Source of the DNA: Desulfobacteraceae bacterium
Lineage (GTDB): Bacteria; Desulfobacterota; Desulfobacteria; Desulfobacterales; Desulfosalsimonadaceae
Reading direction: 5' to 3'
Assembly: GCA_011389515.1 (NCBI GenBank)
Contig: JAABUA010000004.1
Coordinates: 40,516-104,515 of the forward strand
DNA length: 64,000 nt
In this document: in pieces, positions 23,346 to 31,950 of the stretch
How positions within the stretch are numbered: the first letter of the stretch is position 1
Layout of the letters: the number at the start of each line of letters is the position of its first letter
The notes under the pieces: model-generated
What the model saw: only the letters and a program-made list of their open reading frames with translations
What the model was told of the DNA's origin: nothing
The model's database searches: none
Translations under genes and position numbers: made by a program

Positions 23346-23801
23346 TCATGAATCCGGGTGTGCTTCGGGTGGGGCTACGCCCAGTTGTGAGAGATTTTGG
23401 ACAATGGCTTCCCTGTTCATGAAACCGGCATGGCGGAACATCTCCTCGCCCTTTTCATTGAAAAAGATCTGGGTTGGAATGGCACGGATGCCATACTTTG
23501 ACGCCTGTGTCCGATCTTTCCACACGTCGATGAAAATAATTTCCGCCCTACCGTCATAAGCGGCCCTGAGCTCCTTTAAGATCGGCGCCATCATTTTGCA
23601 CGGAACACATTCATCCGCGCCCAGGTCAATCATTGTCACCTTTCCTGGAACGGGCGCTGTCGCTGTGGCAGTTTCTTTATTATTTGTCGTTTCCCGGGTT
23701 TCGGGCTGGAACAAAGCCCCGCCATAAAACAACCCGAAAAATACCAGCGCAACAACCAGTACAACCCCTCCTACGATGACCGCTTTTGTTTTTTCATTCA
23801 T
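23346..23801 (-). CDS. Membrane-anchored thioredoxin-fold protein
   Basis: 151 residues: an uncleaved N-terminal anchor (about residues 7-27), a short Thr/Pro-rich linker and a thioredoxin domain with active site CVPCK in GADECVPCKMMAPIL. The cis-proline is in GIRAIPTQIFF. The domain faces the periplasm. The gene order arsR-trx-ccdA suggests CcdA keeps it reduced. The substrate is unknown; protecting envelope thiols under arsenite is inference. Confidence 0.88.
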   Translation of the reverse strand: MNEKTKAVIVGGVVLVVALVFFGLFYGGALFQPETRETTNNKETATATAPVPGKVTMIDLGADECVPCKMMAPILKELRAAYDGRAEIIFIDVWKDRTQASKYGIRAIPTQIFFNEKGEEMFRHAGFMNREAIVQNLSQLGVAPPEAHPDS

Positions 23802-23813
23802 TACACATATCCT

Positions 23814-24203
23814 TCAAAGGGCCTCGGCCTGCGGTTGGGACCGAGGGGATTTGCTGCTTCGTTTTCTGCAAATTTTTTCCCGGTGAACCTCATAGATGCT
23901 TTTGCTCAGCCTGGCCACATCGGCATCCTCCTCCAACCAGTGCCTGAGATTGCCGAGAATGCTTGCGGCATAGGGATTGTCACTTCCGTCAGACAAGGTG
24001 TAATTGACCCAAAGGCCCTCTTTGCGAAAAATGACAAGTCCCGCTTCCTCAAGGACTTTTAAGTGTTTGCTTGCCGTAGACTGGGCAATGCCAAGCGCTG
24101 CATGGATTTCACAAACGCAAAGCTCTTTTTTTTGAAGCATTTTCACGATTTTCACCCGAGAAGGGTCGGACAGCGCCTTCATTACCCGGATAAATTTTTT
24201 CAT
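23814..24203 (-). CDS. ArsR-family regulator of the thioredoxin/CcdA genes
   Basis: 129 residues from ATG 24203 (GGGAG 8 nt upstream; MLGEKY at 24221 is an alternative). Cys29 and Cys31 form the CVC sensor in KKELCVCEIHAAL. The recognition helix is AQSTASKHLKVLEEAGL. It is more distant from the other two ArsR proteins, with KKF at the start and a basic C-terminus. The thioredoxin gene follows after 12 nt, so all three genes form one unit. Confidence 0.92.
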   Translation of the reverse strand: MKKFIRVMKALSDPSRVKIVKMLQKKELCVCEIHAALGIAQSTASKHLKVLEEAGLVIFRKEGLWVNYTLSDGSDNPYAASILGNLRHWLEEDADVARLSKSIYEVHREKICRKRSSKSPRSQPQAEAL

Positions 24204-24259
24204 GTATTTTTCTCCCAGCATTTTCTTTACAGTGACTGCCTTCGCAGGCGGATATGAAT

Positions 24260-24305
24260 ATATATCGCTAAATGGCAACATATAGATAACTATAAGGTTT
24301 GTCAA
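24260..24305 (-). promoter_or_regulatory. Promoter and operator of arsR-trx-ccdA
   Basis: On the minus strand: -35 TTGACA at 24305-24300, 17 nt spacer, -10 TATGTT at 24282-24277. The imperfect inverted repeat ATATCGCTAAATGGCAACATAT on the plus strand (22 bases, split arms ATATCGC and GCAACATAT) covers the -10 and downstream bases. This is a likely site for the ArsR. Confidence 0.55.
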
Positions 24306-24368
24306 CAAAGAGGAATGTATACCCTGCTGATGAAGTAAGGTCTTTACATACTGATACAAATCGTGTTA

Positions 24369-24407
24369 TTGTAAAGTATTAAAAATTATTATATCATTCC
24401 TTATAAT
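24369..24407 (+). promoter_or_regulatory. Candidate promoter for the DUF1573/DoxX-like pair
   Basis: TTGTAA at 24369-24374, 17 nt spacer, TATCAT at 24392-24397; a second -10-like TATAAT sits at 24402-24407. The region is very AT-rich, so the exact boxes are uncertain. Confidence 0.4.
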
Positions 24408-24435
24408 AAACATTTATAACCATAAAGAAACCGCC

Positions 24436-24840
24436 ATGTGGAAAACAATTTTCGTCCTGCCATGCATTCTTCTTTTTTTTGCTGCTGTTCTTCCTGCTTC
24501 CGAGCCCCAAGGGCCGCAGCTGACATTTGCAACAGAAGGGCACGATTGCGGAACGATTTATTTTGACGAAGTGAATGTTAAAACCATTGAAGTTGAATTT
24601 TCCAACACGGGTGACTCCCCCCTGGTCATCAGCAATGTGCGTGCGTGCTGCGGCACCAGGGTAACCGAATGGACCCGCGAGCCTTTACTGCCGGGAGAAA
24701 GTGGTAAAATTAACGTAAGCTTCCGGGTTCCCAACAGACCGCATGCAATCAGCCGTGTTGTTACCGTTCAGTCAAACAGCGCAGGCGGCGCCAGAAACCG
24801 GTTCCGCATAAAAGGCAGGGTCATACAACGCCCGCAATAA
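24436..24840 (+). CDS. Exported DUF1573-family protein
   Basis: 134 residues with a Sec signal (hydrophobic 6-20, ending PASEP). The mature part is an immunoglobulin-like DUF1573 domain: HDCGTIYFDEVNVKTIEVEF, then NTGDSPLVISNVRACCGT with the typical cysteine-containing turn, and LPGESGKINVSF. Such proteins are envelope beta-sandwich modules without known enzymatic role. It is 11 nt upstream of the DoxX-like gene, which in other genomes is also a companion. Confidence 0.85.
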   Translation: MWKTIFVLPCILLFFAAVLPASEPQGPQLTFATEGHDCGTIYFDEVNVKTIEVEFSNTGDSPLVISNVRACCGTRVTEWTREPLLPGESGKINVSFRVPNRPHAISRVVTVQSNSAGGARNRFRIKGRVIQRPQ

Positions 24841-24851
24841 AAAAGGTTTCA

Positions 24852-25970
24852 ATGCAACTTCTTGTCTTTGTGTCCCGTTTGTTTTTCGGGGTTGTTTTTA
24901 TCCTTTCCGGATTCGTTAAATCCATTGATCCATTAGGGACAACATACAAATTACAGGATTTTTTTACCGCCTTCCGGCTGGAATGGCTTTTCCCCGCAGC
25001 CCTCCCCTTTGCTGTTTTTCTCAGTTCTCTGGAATTTTTGGTCGGTTTTGCCTTCCTGCTTGGTTTGAAGCCTCGAATCATCGCACCGGTCGGATTTATA
25101 ATGATGGTAATTTTTACCCCTGCAACATTATATATCGCACTGACCGATCCGGTTCCCCACTGCGGATGTTTCGGGGATGCCATAATCCTTACCAACTGGG
25201 AAACCTTTTATAAAAACATTCTGCTTCTCGCCGCAGCTGCCGTTGTTTTTTTCAACCGGGAGAAAATCCGCCTCTTTTCTTCTCACGCAACAGACGGATA
25301 CCGCGCCTTATTCGCGGGAGTATTTATTGTCTCCCTGTCCCTGTATTGCCTGACCTATCTTCCGCTCATGGATTTTCGTCCGTGGAAGATCGGAAATGAT
25401 GTTAGCGCCTATATTTCAGCGGAACAAGGGCCTTCACCCGAGGTAGATCTGGTTTTTAAAAACCGCAAAACCGGTGCGGTCAAAAAGTACCCTGCAGATG
25501 ATTATCCGTGGGACGACCCGGAATGGACGGATGTGTGGGAATATGAGGCGAGAATACAGGAAGCGGGTGAATTTCGCCGCACGGAATCACCCATTGAAAA
25601 CTTTATCATTGTTGATGCATCCGGTGAGGACATTACAGAACCGATCATAAACAGAAGCGGATACCAATACCTGGTCGTGGCGTATGATCTGCACACGACA
25701 AACCAAAGCGCCTTTTACGACCGGGTGAATCCGCTTGCAGAAAATGCCATGGAGCACGGATACCCCTTTTTGGTATTTACCGCTTCCTCTTATGAAACAA
25801 TAGACGCATTTCGGGAAAGACAAAACGCTGCATATCCGTTTTACCAGTCGGATGAAAGGGCGCTCAAAACCATAATTCGTTCAAACCCGGGGCTTGTTCT
25901 CCTGAAAGACGGGGTAGTCATGGGGAAGTGGCCGCAAAGAAGAATACCGTCATCTTTATTCGAAAAGTGA
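24852..25970 (+). CDS. DoxX/MauE-like membrane protein with C-terminal soluble domain (BT_3928-type)
   Basis: 372 residues. The first 125 form a four-helix DoxX/MauE-like domain (FGVVFILSGFVKSIDPLGT, then PHCGCFGDAI with two cysteines). Another membrane span is at about 155-175, followed by a 190-residue extracytoplasmic domain containing KKYPADDYPWDD and a probable thioredoxin-like fold without CxxC. Related BT_3928-family proteins occur with DUF1573. A role in envelope redox is a guess from MauE similarity. Confidence 0.8.
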   Translation: MQLLVFVSRLFFGVVFILSGFVKSIDPLGTTYKLQDFFTAFRLEWLFPAALPFAVFLSSLEFLVGFAFLLGLKPRIIAPVGFIMMVIFTPATLYIALTDPVPHCGCFGDAIILTNWETFYKNILLLAAAAVVFFNREKIRLFSSHATDGYRALFAGVFIVSLSLYCLTYLPLMDFRPWKIGNDVSAYISAEQGPSPEVDLVFKNRKTGAVKKYPADDYPWDDPEWTDVWEYEARIQEAGEFRRTESPIENFIIVDASGEDITEPIINRSGYQYLVVAYDLHTTNQSAFYDRVNPLAENAMEHGYPFLVFTASSYETIDAFRERQNAAYPFYQSDERALKTIIRSNPGLVLLKDGVVMGKWPQRRIPSSLFEK

Positions 25971-26006
25971 CAGGCTTTTAGAAACCAGGAGTATTTTTTT
26001 CTTTGG

Positions 26007-26040
26007 ATGGCGGGCTGCGAAAAAATCGCACGCCCGCCAT
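26007..26040 (+). terminator. Terminator hairpin between convergent genes
   Basis: ATGGCGGGCTGCG pairs with CGCACGCCCGCCAT around an AAAAAAT loop, with one bulge. It lies 37 bases after the DoxX-like stop and before the convergent dodecin stop at 26068. The T tract is short, so efficiency is uncertain. Confidence 0.55.
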
Positions 26041-26067
26041 TTATGTCACAAGCAGTACAAGAAAATG

Positions 26068-26286
26068 TTATTCAGAACCGGGTTTGTACTTGAAGGACAG
26101 CCTTACCACCACCCTGAACAATACCACTTTTCCTCCCTCGATCTTTACATCAAGTTCCTTGACCTCGGCAACCCTGGTATCGCGAACCGATTTTGAAGCG
26201 GTTTCCACCGCATTTACAACGGCATCTTCCCAGGATGTTTTACTCGTCCCAACCATCTCGATAAATTTGTAAACACTTTCCGTCAT
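26068..26286 (-). CDS. Dodecin family flavin-binding/storage protein
   Basis: 72 residues with the complete dodecin pattern: MTESVYKFIEMVGTSKTSWE, AVETASKSVRDTRVAEVKEL, and a final strand VVRLSFKYKP. Dodecins assemble into hollow dodecamers that bind flavin or CoA and buffer free flavin. A GGCAAGGAGGCAG ribosome site precedes the ATG. Single-gene unit between the DoxX-like gene and a divergent AAA+ gene. Confidence 0.93.
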   Translation of the reverse strand: MTESVYKFIEMVGTSKTSWEDAVVNAVETASKSVRDTRVAEVKELDVKIEGGKVVLFRVVVRLSFKYKPGSE

Positions 26287-26491
26287 GATCTGCCTCCTTG
26301 CCTAAGGGTTTTGGTGTAGACACCAGTTTATCACTATAAATGATGCTTTTAAAGATAAACTTGATTATTGGCTGCTGCAAATAAATTGATCAGGAAAAAT
26401 TCGTGCTTATGTTGCCGGGTAAGCGTTTGTCCGGTGCACGCATGTCATTATACATACATACACAATGTGTGCGCTGGCTGTTTGGATACAA

Positions 26492-26519
26492 TTGAAATCC
26501 CGCGGGAAGTGACTATATT
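26492..26519 (+). promoter_or_regulatory. Promoter of the ClpX-like AAA+ gene
   Basis: -35 TTGAAA 26492-26497, 16 nt spacer, -10 TATATT 26514-26519, 32 bases before the ATG at 26552. Upstream (26430-26475) is an irregular inverted repeat around GTGCACGCATG and CACAATGTGTGCG that could be regulatory. Confidence 0.55.
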
Positions 26520-26551
26520 TGGTTATATTATGCAATTACGGAAAGAATAAA

Positions 26552-28363
26552 ATGAATATACCGAATCCAAAAGAAATTGAAAAAGAAATCGCCGATTTTT
26601 TGAGCAAAAAATACGGCAACCAGGTCAAGATCGTATCGCCCATCGTCATGCCCCAGGAGAAAAAAACCGAGGAAGAAAAAAAAGGGGACGTCAACAGGGA
26701 GTCGATCAATTTCGACCTGAAGCCCGAAGAATTGATCGCATACCTGGATCAATACATCATTAAGCAGAATGCTGCCAAACGGATCCTTTCAACCAAGATC
26801 TGCACCCACTTTAACCGCATCCGGCACCAGCAGCGCAATGACCTTGATCCAGGCGGGTTTCACGGACAAATCAAAAACAACATAATAATGATCGGACCCA
26901 CCGGCGTGGGCAAGACATTCATGATCAAGCTGATAGCGCAGAAAATCGGCGTTCCTTTTGTAAAGGGGGATGCCACCAAATTTTCTGAAACCGGCTACGT
27001 GGGCGGTGATGTGGAGGATCTGGTGCGCGATCTGGTCCGTGAAAGCGATAACGATATTGAACTTGCCCAGTATGGAATCATATACATCGATGAAATCGAC
27101 AAAATCGCATCGAGCCAGGGGCATTACGGGGCGGATGTGTCGCGTACCGGCGTCCAGCGGGCGCTTTTAAAGCCCATGGAGGAAACCGAAGTCGAGATGA
27201 AGGTTCCCCACGACCCTATTTCCATGATCCAGGAGGTTGAGCAGTTCAGAAAAACGGGAAAGCGCGAAAAGCGCTCCATAAATACGAAAAATATCCTGTT
27301 TATAGTAAGCGGCGCCTTTTCCCATCTCCAGGAAATTATTAAAAAACGTACGATGGATCAGGGCATCGGTTTTGGCGCCAGAATTACGCTCTCCGAAGAC
27401 GAATCCGACATACTGCGCCAGACCCGGTCCGAAGACCTCATTGAGTTCGGTTTTGAATCTGAATTTATCGGCCGCCTGCCGGTCAAGTCGGTTTTTGAAA
27501 AATTAACCGAAAATGATCTCTATGAAATCCTGGTTAACCCGAACAACCCGATTATACTAAGCAAGCGGCTTGACTTCGCAACCTACGGCATCGATGTCCG
27601 CTTCTCGGATGAAGCTTTGAAAATAATGGCGAAACGGGCTTGCCGGGAGAACACCGGCGCACGCGGCCTGGTCAGCGTGATTGAACAGGCCCTGATCGCC
27701 TTTGAAACAAGGCTGCCGTCGACAAAGATCAAGCAGTTCCCCGTGACGACGGAAGTGATTGACAATCCGGAAAACACACTCAATCGTTGGCTTTCCGGAG
27801 AAGGCATTACCGAAAAAGACGAGGACTTTGAAGTCATTTTGACGGAATGCCGGTCGAATCTGATCGATTACCTTCGGAATAACAGGAAGAAACTTTCAGA
27901 GCAATACAGCCTGCCCCTCTCCGAATACAGAATCGGGCGAATTGCCGATTATTACCACGCAAATGTGGTGGAAATCGGCACCGCCATCGCGGAGATCCGG
28001 TCTTTTTATGACCAGGTGAAACGCATTGAGATCCGTTTTTACAACAAACACGATCTAAATATTGTCCTTGAAGAGGATGCCATTGATTTTATTTCAGAGC
28101 ACATGGAAAAACAGTCATTGAATATCGATCAGATTTATCATAAATTATCCGATGACTTTGAGTACGGTTTAAAACTGCTCCGGGAAAAAACCGGGAAAAA
28201 CCGTTTTTTTATTTCAAAATACGCCCTTGAAAACCCGGAAGCCTATTTGAATCAAATCATTACAAACGAGCTTCAGAAACACGGCACCGGAGATTCAAGC
28301 CTGTCAAATGATGCGGAGTTGTCCGATCTGTTATCGTGCCTTGATGCCGGGCCGGAAACATAG
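26552..28363 (+). CDS. ClpX-like AAA+ ATPase without zinc-binding domain
   Basis: 603 residues from ATG 26552. P-loop GPTGVGKT (115-122), Walker B IIYIDEID (176-183), the ClpX/HslU-like GYVGGDVEDLVRDLV, and the sensor EFIGRLPV match ClpX closely. Three things differ: no four-cysteine N-terminal zinc domain, no obvious IGF loop for ClpP docking, and about 170 extra C-terminal residues of helical, unassigned sequence (from about 435). It is likely an unfoldase or remodelling ATPase working without ClpP. The substrate is unknown. It stands alone before a MITE. Confidence 0.82.
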   Translation: MNIPNPKEIEKEIADFLSKKYGNQVKIVSPIVMPQEKKTEEEKKGDVNRESINFDLKPEELIAYLDQYIIKQNAAKRILSTKICTHFNRIRHQQRNDLDPGGFHGQIKNNIIMIGPTGVGKTFMIKLIAQKIGVPFVKGDATKFSETGYVGGDVEDLVRDLVRESDNDIELAQYGIIYIDEIDKIASSQGHYGADVSRTGVQRALLKPMEETEVEMKVPHDPISMIQEVEQFRKTGKREKRSINTKNILFIVSGAFSHLQEIIKKRTMDQGIGFGARITLSEDESDILRQTRSEDLIEFGFESEFIGRLPVKSVFEKLTENDLYEILVNPNNPIILSKRLDFATYGIDVRFSDEALKIMAKRACRENTGARGLVSVIEQALIAFETRLPSTKIKQFPVTTEVIDNPENTLNRWLSGEGITEKDEDFEVILTECRSNLIDYLRNNRKKLSEQYSLPLSEYRIGRIADYYHANVVEIGTAIAEIRSFYDQVKRIEIRFYNKHDLNIVLEEDAIDFISEHMEKQSLNIDQIYHKLSDDFEYGLKLLREKTGKNRFFISKYALENPEAYLNQIITNELQKHGTGDSSLSNDAELSDLLSCLDAGPET

Positions 28364-28397
28364 GTTCACTGGAAGGAAATGACAAGAACACAATTAT

Positions 28398-28548
28398 GAT
28401 GGCGCAGTAAAAAGTGATATTTGCGATGGCAAAGAAAAAAGTTCAAGATCAAGGCGTTCGAATCTTGAGGAATTGAGCGTACTTGGCCGTACGTAAAATT
28501 TCTCAGGATGAAGCGCAACGCAGATATTGGACTTTTTGCGAAGCCATC
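28398..28548. repeat. MITE-like palindromic element, family R1, copy a
   Basis: 151 bp with inverted ends GATGGCGCAGTAAAAAGT and ACTTTTTGCGAAGCCATC. It is flanked by a perfect 6 bp direct repeat AATTAT (28392-28397 and 28549-28554), the signature of transposition. Shared interior marks are AAGATCAAGGCG, GAGCGTACTTGGCCGTACG and CAACGCAGATATTGGAC. There is no coding capacity. Any frame extending the next gene upstream through it is spurious. Confidence 0.85.
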
Positions 28549-28624
28549 AATTATAGCCGGCAGGACAACGGCGTACGATCCTGTGCGCCGTTGCTGCTTA
28601 TATATCTTATGCAAAGAGGAAAAT

Positions 28625-29836
28625 ATGATCGGTATTTCAAAGCTATACTGCGCAACGGTCGAACCGTCCGACGCATTGCGATATGGAAGAAAATCCGGAG
28701 AGCTGCCGTCCCACTTGCTGCAGTTTTCAGCAGACAAGCGGCCCGTTGTGGTCTGGAATATTACCCAACAGTGCAACCTGAAGTGCATTCACTGTTATGC
28801 CCATGCAAAAGTGCGGCAAAACCACGATGAATTGACAACGGCCGAAGGGAAGGCATTGATAGACGATCTTGCTTCCATCGGGGTTCCGGTGATACTTTTT
28901 TCCGGAGGAGAACCCCTGATGCGGAAAGACCTGCCGGAACTTGCCGACTACGCCGTAAAAAAAGGAATGCGGGCGGTTATCTCGACCAACGGAACCCTGA
29001 TTACGCCTGAAACGGCAAAGCAATTGAAAGAAATCGGCCTTTCATACGTGGGAATCAGCCTGGATGGCACAAGGGAAATCAACGACAAATTTCGGGGTGT
29101 GGACGGCGCATTCAACGCGGCACTGGAAGGGATCCGCAACGCACAGAACGCGGGCATCAAAGTGGGGCTGCGGTTTACCATAAACCGTTTCAACGCCCAT
29201 GAAGTCCCAGGTCTGTTCGACCTGCTGGAAGAAATGGACATTCCCAGAATCTGTTTTTACCACCTGGTTTATGCCGGCCGCGGCTCAAATCTTGTCAAGG
29301 AAGACCTGGCACACGATGAAACAAGGAATGTGGTGGACCTTATCATGGACCGCACAAAACAACTCCACGACAAGGGGAAACCCACGGAGGTGCTGACCGT
29401 AGACAACCATGCCGACGGCCCCTACATTTATCTTCGACTGCTCCAGGAAGACCCGAAGCGTGCCGCTGAAGTCCTGGAACTTCTTGAAATGAATGAAGGA
29501 AACAACTCCGGCCGCGGCATCGGATGCATCAGCTGGAACGGTGATGTTTATGCGGACCAGTTCTGGCGGCACCACTCGTTTGGAAATATTCGCAACCGTC
29601 CGTTTTCGGAGATATGGTACGATCTGAATGACCCATTGATGTGCAAGCTGAAGGAAAAAAAGAAGCATGTCACCGGCCGCTGTGCCCAATGCCGGTGGCT
29701 CGATATCTGCGGCGGCAATTTCCGGGTCCGGGCGGAAGCCGTCACGGGCGACCTCTGGGCGCCGGATCCGGCATGCTACCTGACGGACGATGAAATTCAA
29801 ACGGAAAACAACCACAAAACCAGTACAGGACAATAA
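28625..29836 (+). CDS. ahbC: 12,18-didecarboxysiroheme deacetylase, radical SAM (AhbC)
   Basis: 403 residues from ATG 28625 (AGAGGA just before). The radical SAM cluster motif CNLKCIHC is at Cys50, Cys54 and Cys57; FSGGEPL follows. The SPASM-like C-terminus has [19 protein letters not shown] and DPACYL cysteines for a second cluster. The opening [21 protein letters not shown] is typical of AhbC in sulfate reducers. AhbC removes acetate side chains from didecarboxysiroheme to give iron-coproporphyrin III. It is 4 nt upstream of hemB and starts the heme operon. Confidence 0.93.
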   Translation: MIGISKLYCATVEPSDALRYGRKSGELPSHLLQFSADKRPVVVWNITQQCNLKCIHCYAHAKVRQNHDELTTAEGKALIDDLASIGVPVILFSGGEPLMRKDLPELADYAVKKGMRAVISTNGTLITPETAKQLKEIGLSYVGISLDGTREINDKFRGVDGAFNAALEGIRNAQNAGIKVGLRFTINRFNAHEVPGLFDLLEEMDIPRICFYHLVYAGRGSNLVKEDLAHDETRNVVDLIMDRTKQLHDKGKPTEVLTVDNHADGPYIYLRLLQEDPKRAAEVLELLEMNEGNNSGRGIGCISWNGDVYADQFWRHHSFGNIRNRPFSEIWYDLNDPLMCKLKEKKKHVTGRCAQCRWLDICGGNFRVRAEAVTGDLWAPDPACYLTDDEIQTENNHKTSTGQ

Positions 29837-29840
29837 AGCC

Positions 29841-30830
29841 ATGCAATTTCCAGACTACCGGCCGCGCCGGCTGCGAAACAGCGAGATGTTCCGGCGGATG
29901 ATCCGGGAGACCGTACTGACCACAGATGACCTTATCCTGCCGCTTTTCGCAATTGGCGGGAAAAACGTTGCGAACCCGGTTGCTTCCATGCCGGGACAGT
30001 ACCAGCTTTCCGTGGACAACATCATCAAGGCGGCCCGTGAGGCGCGCGATCTTTCCATTCCTGCGGTAATGGTGTTTGGTATACCCGATAAAAAAGACGC
30101 CCTTGGCACCCGTGCGTATGCCAAAGACGGCATTGTCCAGAAGGCCGTACGAAGCATCAAGGAAAAGGTCGAAGGCATTGCCGTCATCACGGATGTATGC
30201 CTCTGTCAGTACACGGATCACGGTCATTGCGGGATGGTCGACAAGGGGGAAATAGACAATGACGCCTCCCTTGATCTTCTGGGACGGGTCGCCGTTTCCC
30301 ATGCGGCTGCCGGCGCAGACATGGTAGCCCCTTCCGATATGATGGATGGGAGGGTCGGCATCCTCCGGGAAATGCTTGATGAAGAGGGACACACCCGTAT
30401 TCCCATTATGTCCTATGCGGCAAAGTATTGCTCGGCATATTACGGTCCTTTCAGGGATGCGGCGCATTCGGCCCCGCAGTTCGGAGATCGGCGGACATAC
30501 CAGATGGATCCTGCCAACGCAGTGGAGGCCATACGGGAGGCCGCCCTGGACGTTGAAGAAGGCGCGGACATCATCATGGTCAAACCCGCCCTACCCTATC
30601 TGGATATCGTCTTCAGGATCAGAGAAGAATTCGATCTGCCGGTAGCTGCATACAATGTCAGCGGTGAATATGCCATGATCAAGGCAGCGGAGAAAATGGG
30701 GTGGATCGATGGGGAAAAGGTGATGATGGAGACACTTATGTCCATAAAACGCGCCGGTGCGGACATGATACTCACCTATTTTGCCATGGATGCCGCAAAG
30801 GTTCTTAGAAAAAAAGGAGTTACCGCATAA
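29841..30830 (+). CDS. hemB: Delta-aminolevulinic acid dehydratase (porphobilinogen synthase)
   Basis: 329 residues from ATG 29841. It condenses two aminolevulinates to porphobilinogen. Key marks are the zinc-site cysteines in [24 protein letters not shown], the active-site lysine segments [14 protein letters not shown] and [12 protein letters not shown], and NVSGEYAM. The full family length is present. It sits between ahbC and ahbD, with the ahbD ATG immediately after its stop, an order also known from other sulfate reducers. Confidence 0.97.
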   Translation: MQFPDYRPRRLRNSEMFRRMIRETVLTTDDLILPLFAIGGKNVANPVASMPGQYQLSVDNIIKAAREARDLSIPAVMVFGIPDKKDALGTRAYAKDGIVQKAVRSIKEKVEGIAVITDVCLCQYTDHGHCGMVDKGEIDNDASLDLLGRVAVSHAAAGADMVAPSDMMDGRVGILREMLDEEGHTRIPIMSYAAKYCSAYYGPFRDAAHSAPQFGDRRTYQMDPANAVEAIREAALDVEEGADIIMVKPALPYLDIVFRIREEFDLPVAAYNVSGEYAMIKAAEKMGWIDGEKVMMETLMSIKRAGADMILTYFAMDAAKVLRKKGVTA

Positions 30831-31922
30831 ATGTCGCATCCTGTGGGACACGGCAAACATGCCGCCCATTCACCGTCTGCAAATGAACTCCGCCTTGTGG
30901 CATGGGAAACTACAAGAAACTGCAATCTTTCGTGCGTCCACTGCCGGGCTTCGGCCACTTGCGGACCGTATACCGGGGAGCTGGATACCCCGGCCGCCTA
31001 CACCCTTTTGGAGCAGATCGCCCAGACCGGCAGTCCCATCGTGATCTTAACCGGTGGTGAACCGCTTTTACGACCGGATATATTCGATATCACCCGCTAC
31101 GGAACGAAACTGGGGCTTAAAATGGTCATGGCGCCCAACGGCACCTTAGTAACACCCGCCGTTGCCGAAGAAATGAAAGAATCCGGCATACAGCGGATCA
31201 GCATCAGTATCGACGGGGCGACCGAGGCGCAGCATGATTCCTTTCGCGGCGTACCCGGTGCATACAAAGGGGCCATAAACGGCATAAATGCGGCAAAAAA
31301 TGCGGGCATTGAGTTTCAGATCAACACCACGATTACGCAGCTCAACCGGGGGCAGATTCCGGAAATCCTGGAATTTGCCGAAAATATCGGCGCTGTTGCC
31401 CTTCATATCTTTTTGCTGGTGCCCACGGGGCGCGGCAAGTATATTGTGGATCAGGCAATATCCGCCCGGGAATATGAAGACACGCTCAACTGGTTCTACG
31501 ATCAGAAACAGAAGACTTCTCTTCAGCTGAAAGCCACCTGCGCGCCACACTATTACCGGATCTTACGACAGCGCGCCCGTGAAGAAGGTACGCCGGTGAC
31601 CTTCCAGACGCATGGGCTTGACGCAGTAACCCGGGGATGCTTAGGAGGCACGGGATTCTGCTTTGTCTCGCACACAGGGATTGTTCAGCCCTGCGGCTTT
31701 CTGGATCTCAACTGTGGGGATGTCACGAAAACATCGTTTGCCGATATCTGGCGCGATTCCGAAATTTTCAAACAGCTCCGCAATGCCGACAATCTTGGTG
31801 GGAAATGCGGAATCTGCCAGTTCAGAAAAGTGTGCGGCGGGTGCAGGGCGCGGGCATATGAAGCAACCGACGATTACCTGGCGGAAGAACCCCTTTGCAG
31901 CTACAATCCGGAAAACAAATAA
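30831..31922 (+). CDS. ahbD: Heme b synthase, radical SAM (AhbD)
   Basis: 363 residues. The radical SAM motif CNLSCVHC is at Cys31, Cys35 and Cys38, followed by LTGGEPLLRPD. A C-terminal SPASM-type set of cysteines is in RGCLGGTGFC, VQPCGF, CGICQFRKVCGGC and EPLCSY. AhbD oxidatively decarboxylates the propionates of iron-coproporphyrin III to the vinyls of heme b. Its start is directly after the hemB stop, so translation is coupled. Siroheme decarboxylase (ahbAB) is not in the window. Confidence 0.94.
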   Translation: MSHPVGHGKHAAHSPSANELRLVAWETTRNCNLSCVHCRASATCGPYTGELDTPAAYTLLEQIAQTGSPIVILTGGEPLLRPDIFDITRYGTKLGLKMVMAPNGTLVTPAVAEEMKESGIQRISISIDGATEAQHDSFRGVPGAYKGAINGINAAKNAGIEFQINTTITQLNRGQIPEILEFAENIGAVALHIFLLVPTGRGKYIVDQAISAREYEDTLNWFYDQKQKTSLQLKATCAPHYYRILRQRAREEGTPVTFQTHGLDAVTRGCLGGTGFCFVSHTGIVQPCGFLDLNCGDVTKTSFADIWRDSEIFKQLRNADNLGGKCGICQFRKVCGGCRARAYEATDDYLAEEPLCSYNPENK

Positions 31923-31950
31923 CTGTCGAATACACCGGAGACCAATTCCC

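Noticed and set aside
28508..28624. Upstream extension of the ahbC frame
   Set aside because: The extra 39 codons are inside the R1 element and its flanking duplication; the AhbC-typical start MIGISK with a ribosome site is at 28625.
31663..31950. Upstream extension of the MBL hydrolase frame
   Set aside because: It overlaps the conserved SPASM cysteines of ahbD in another frame; the MBL fold begins at METKQ, 31951.
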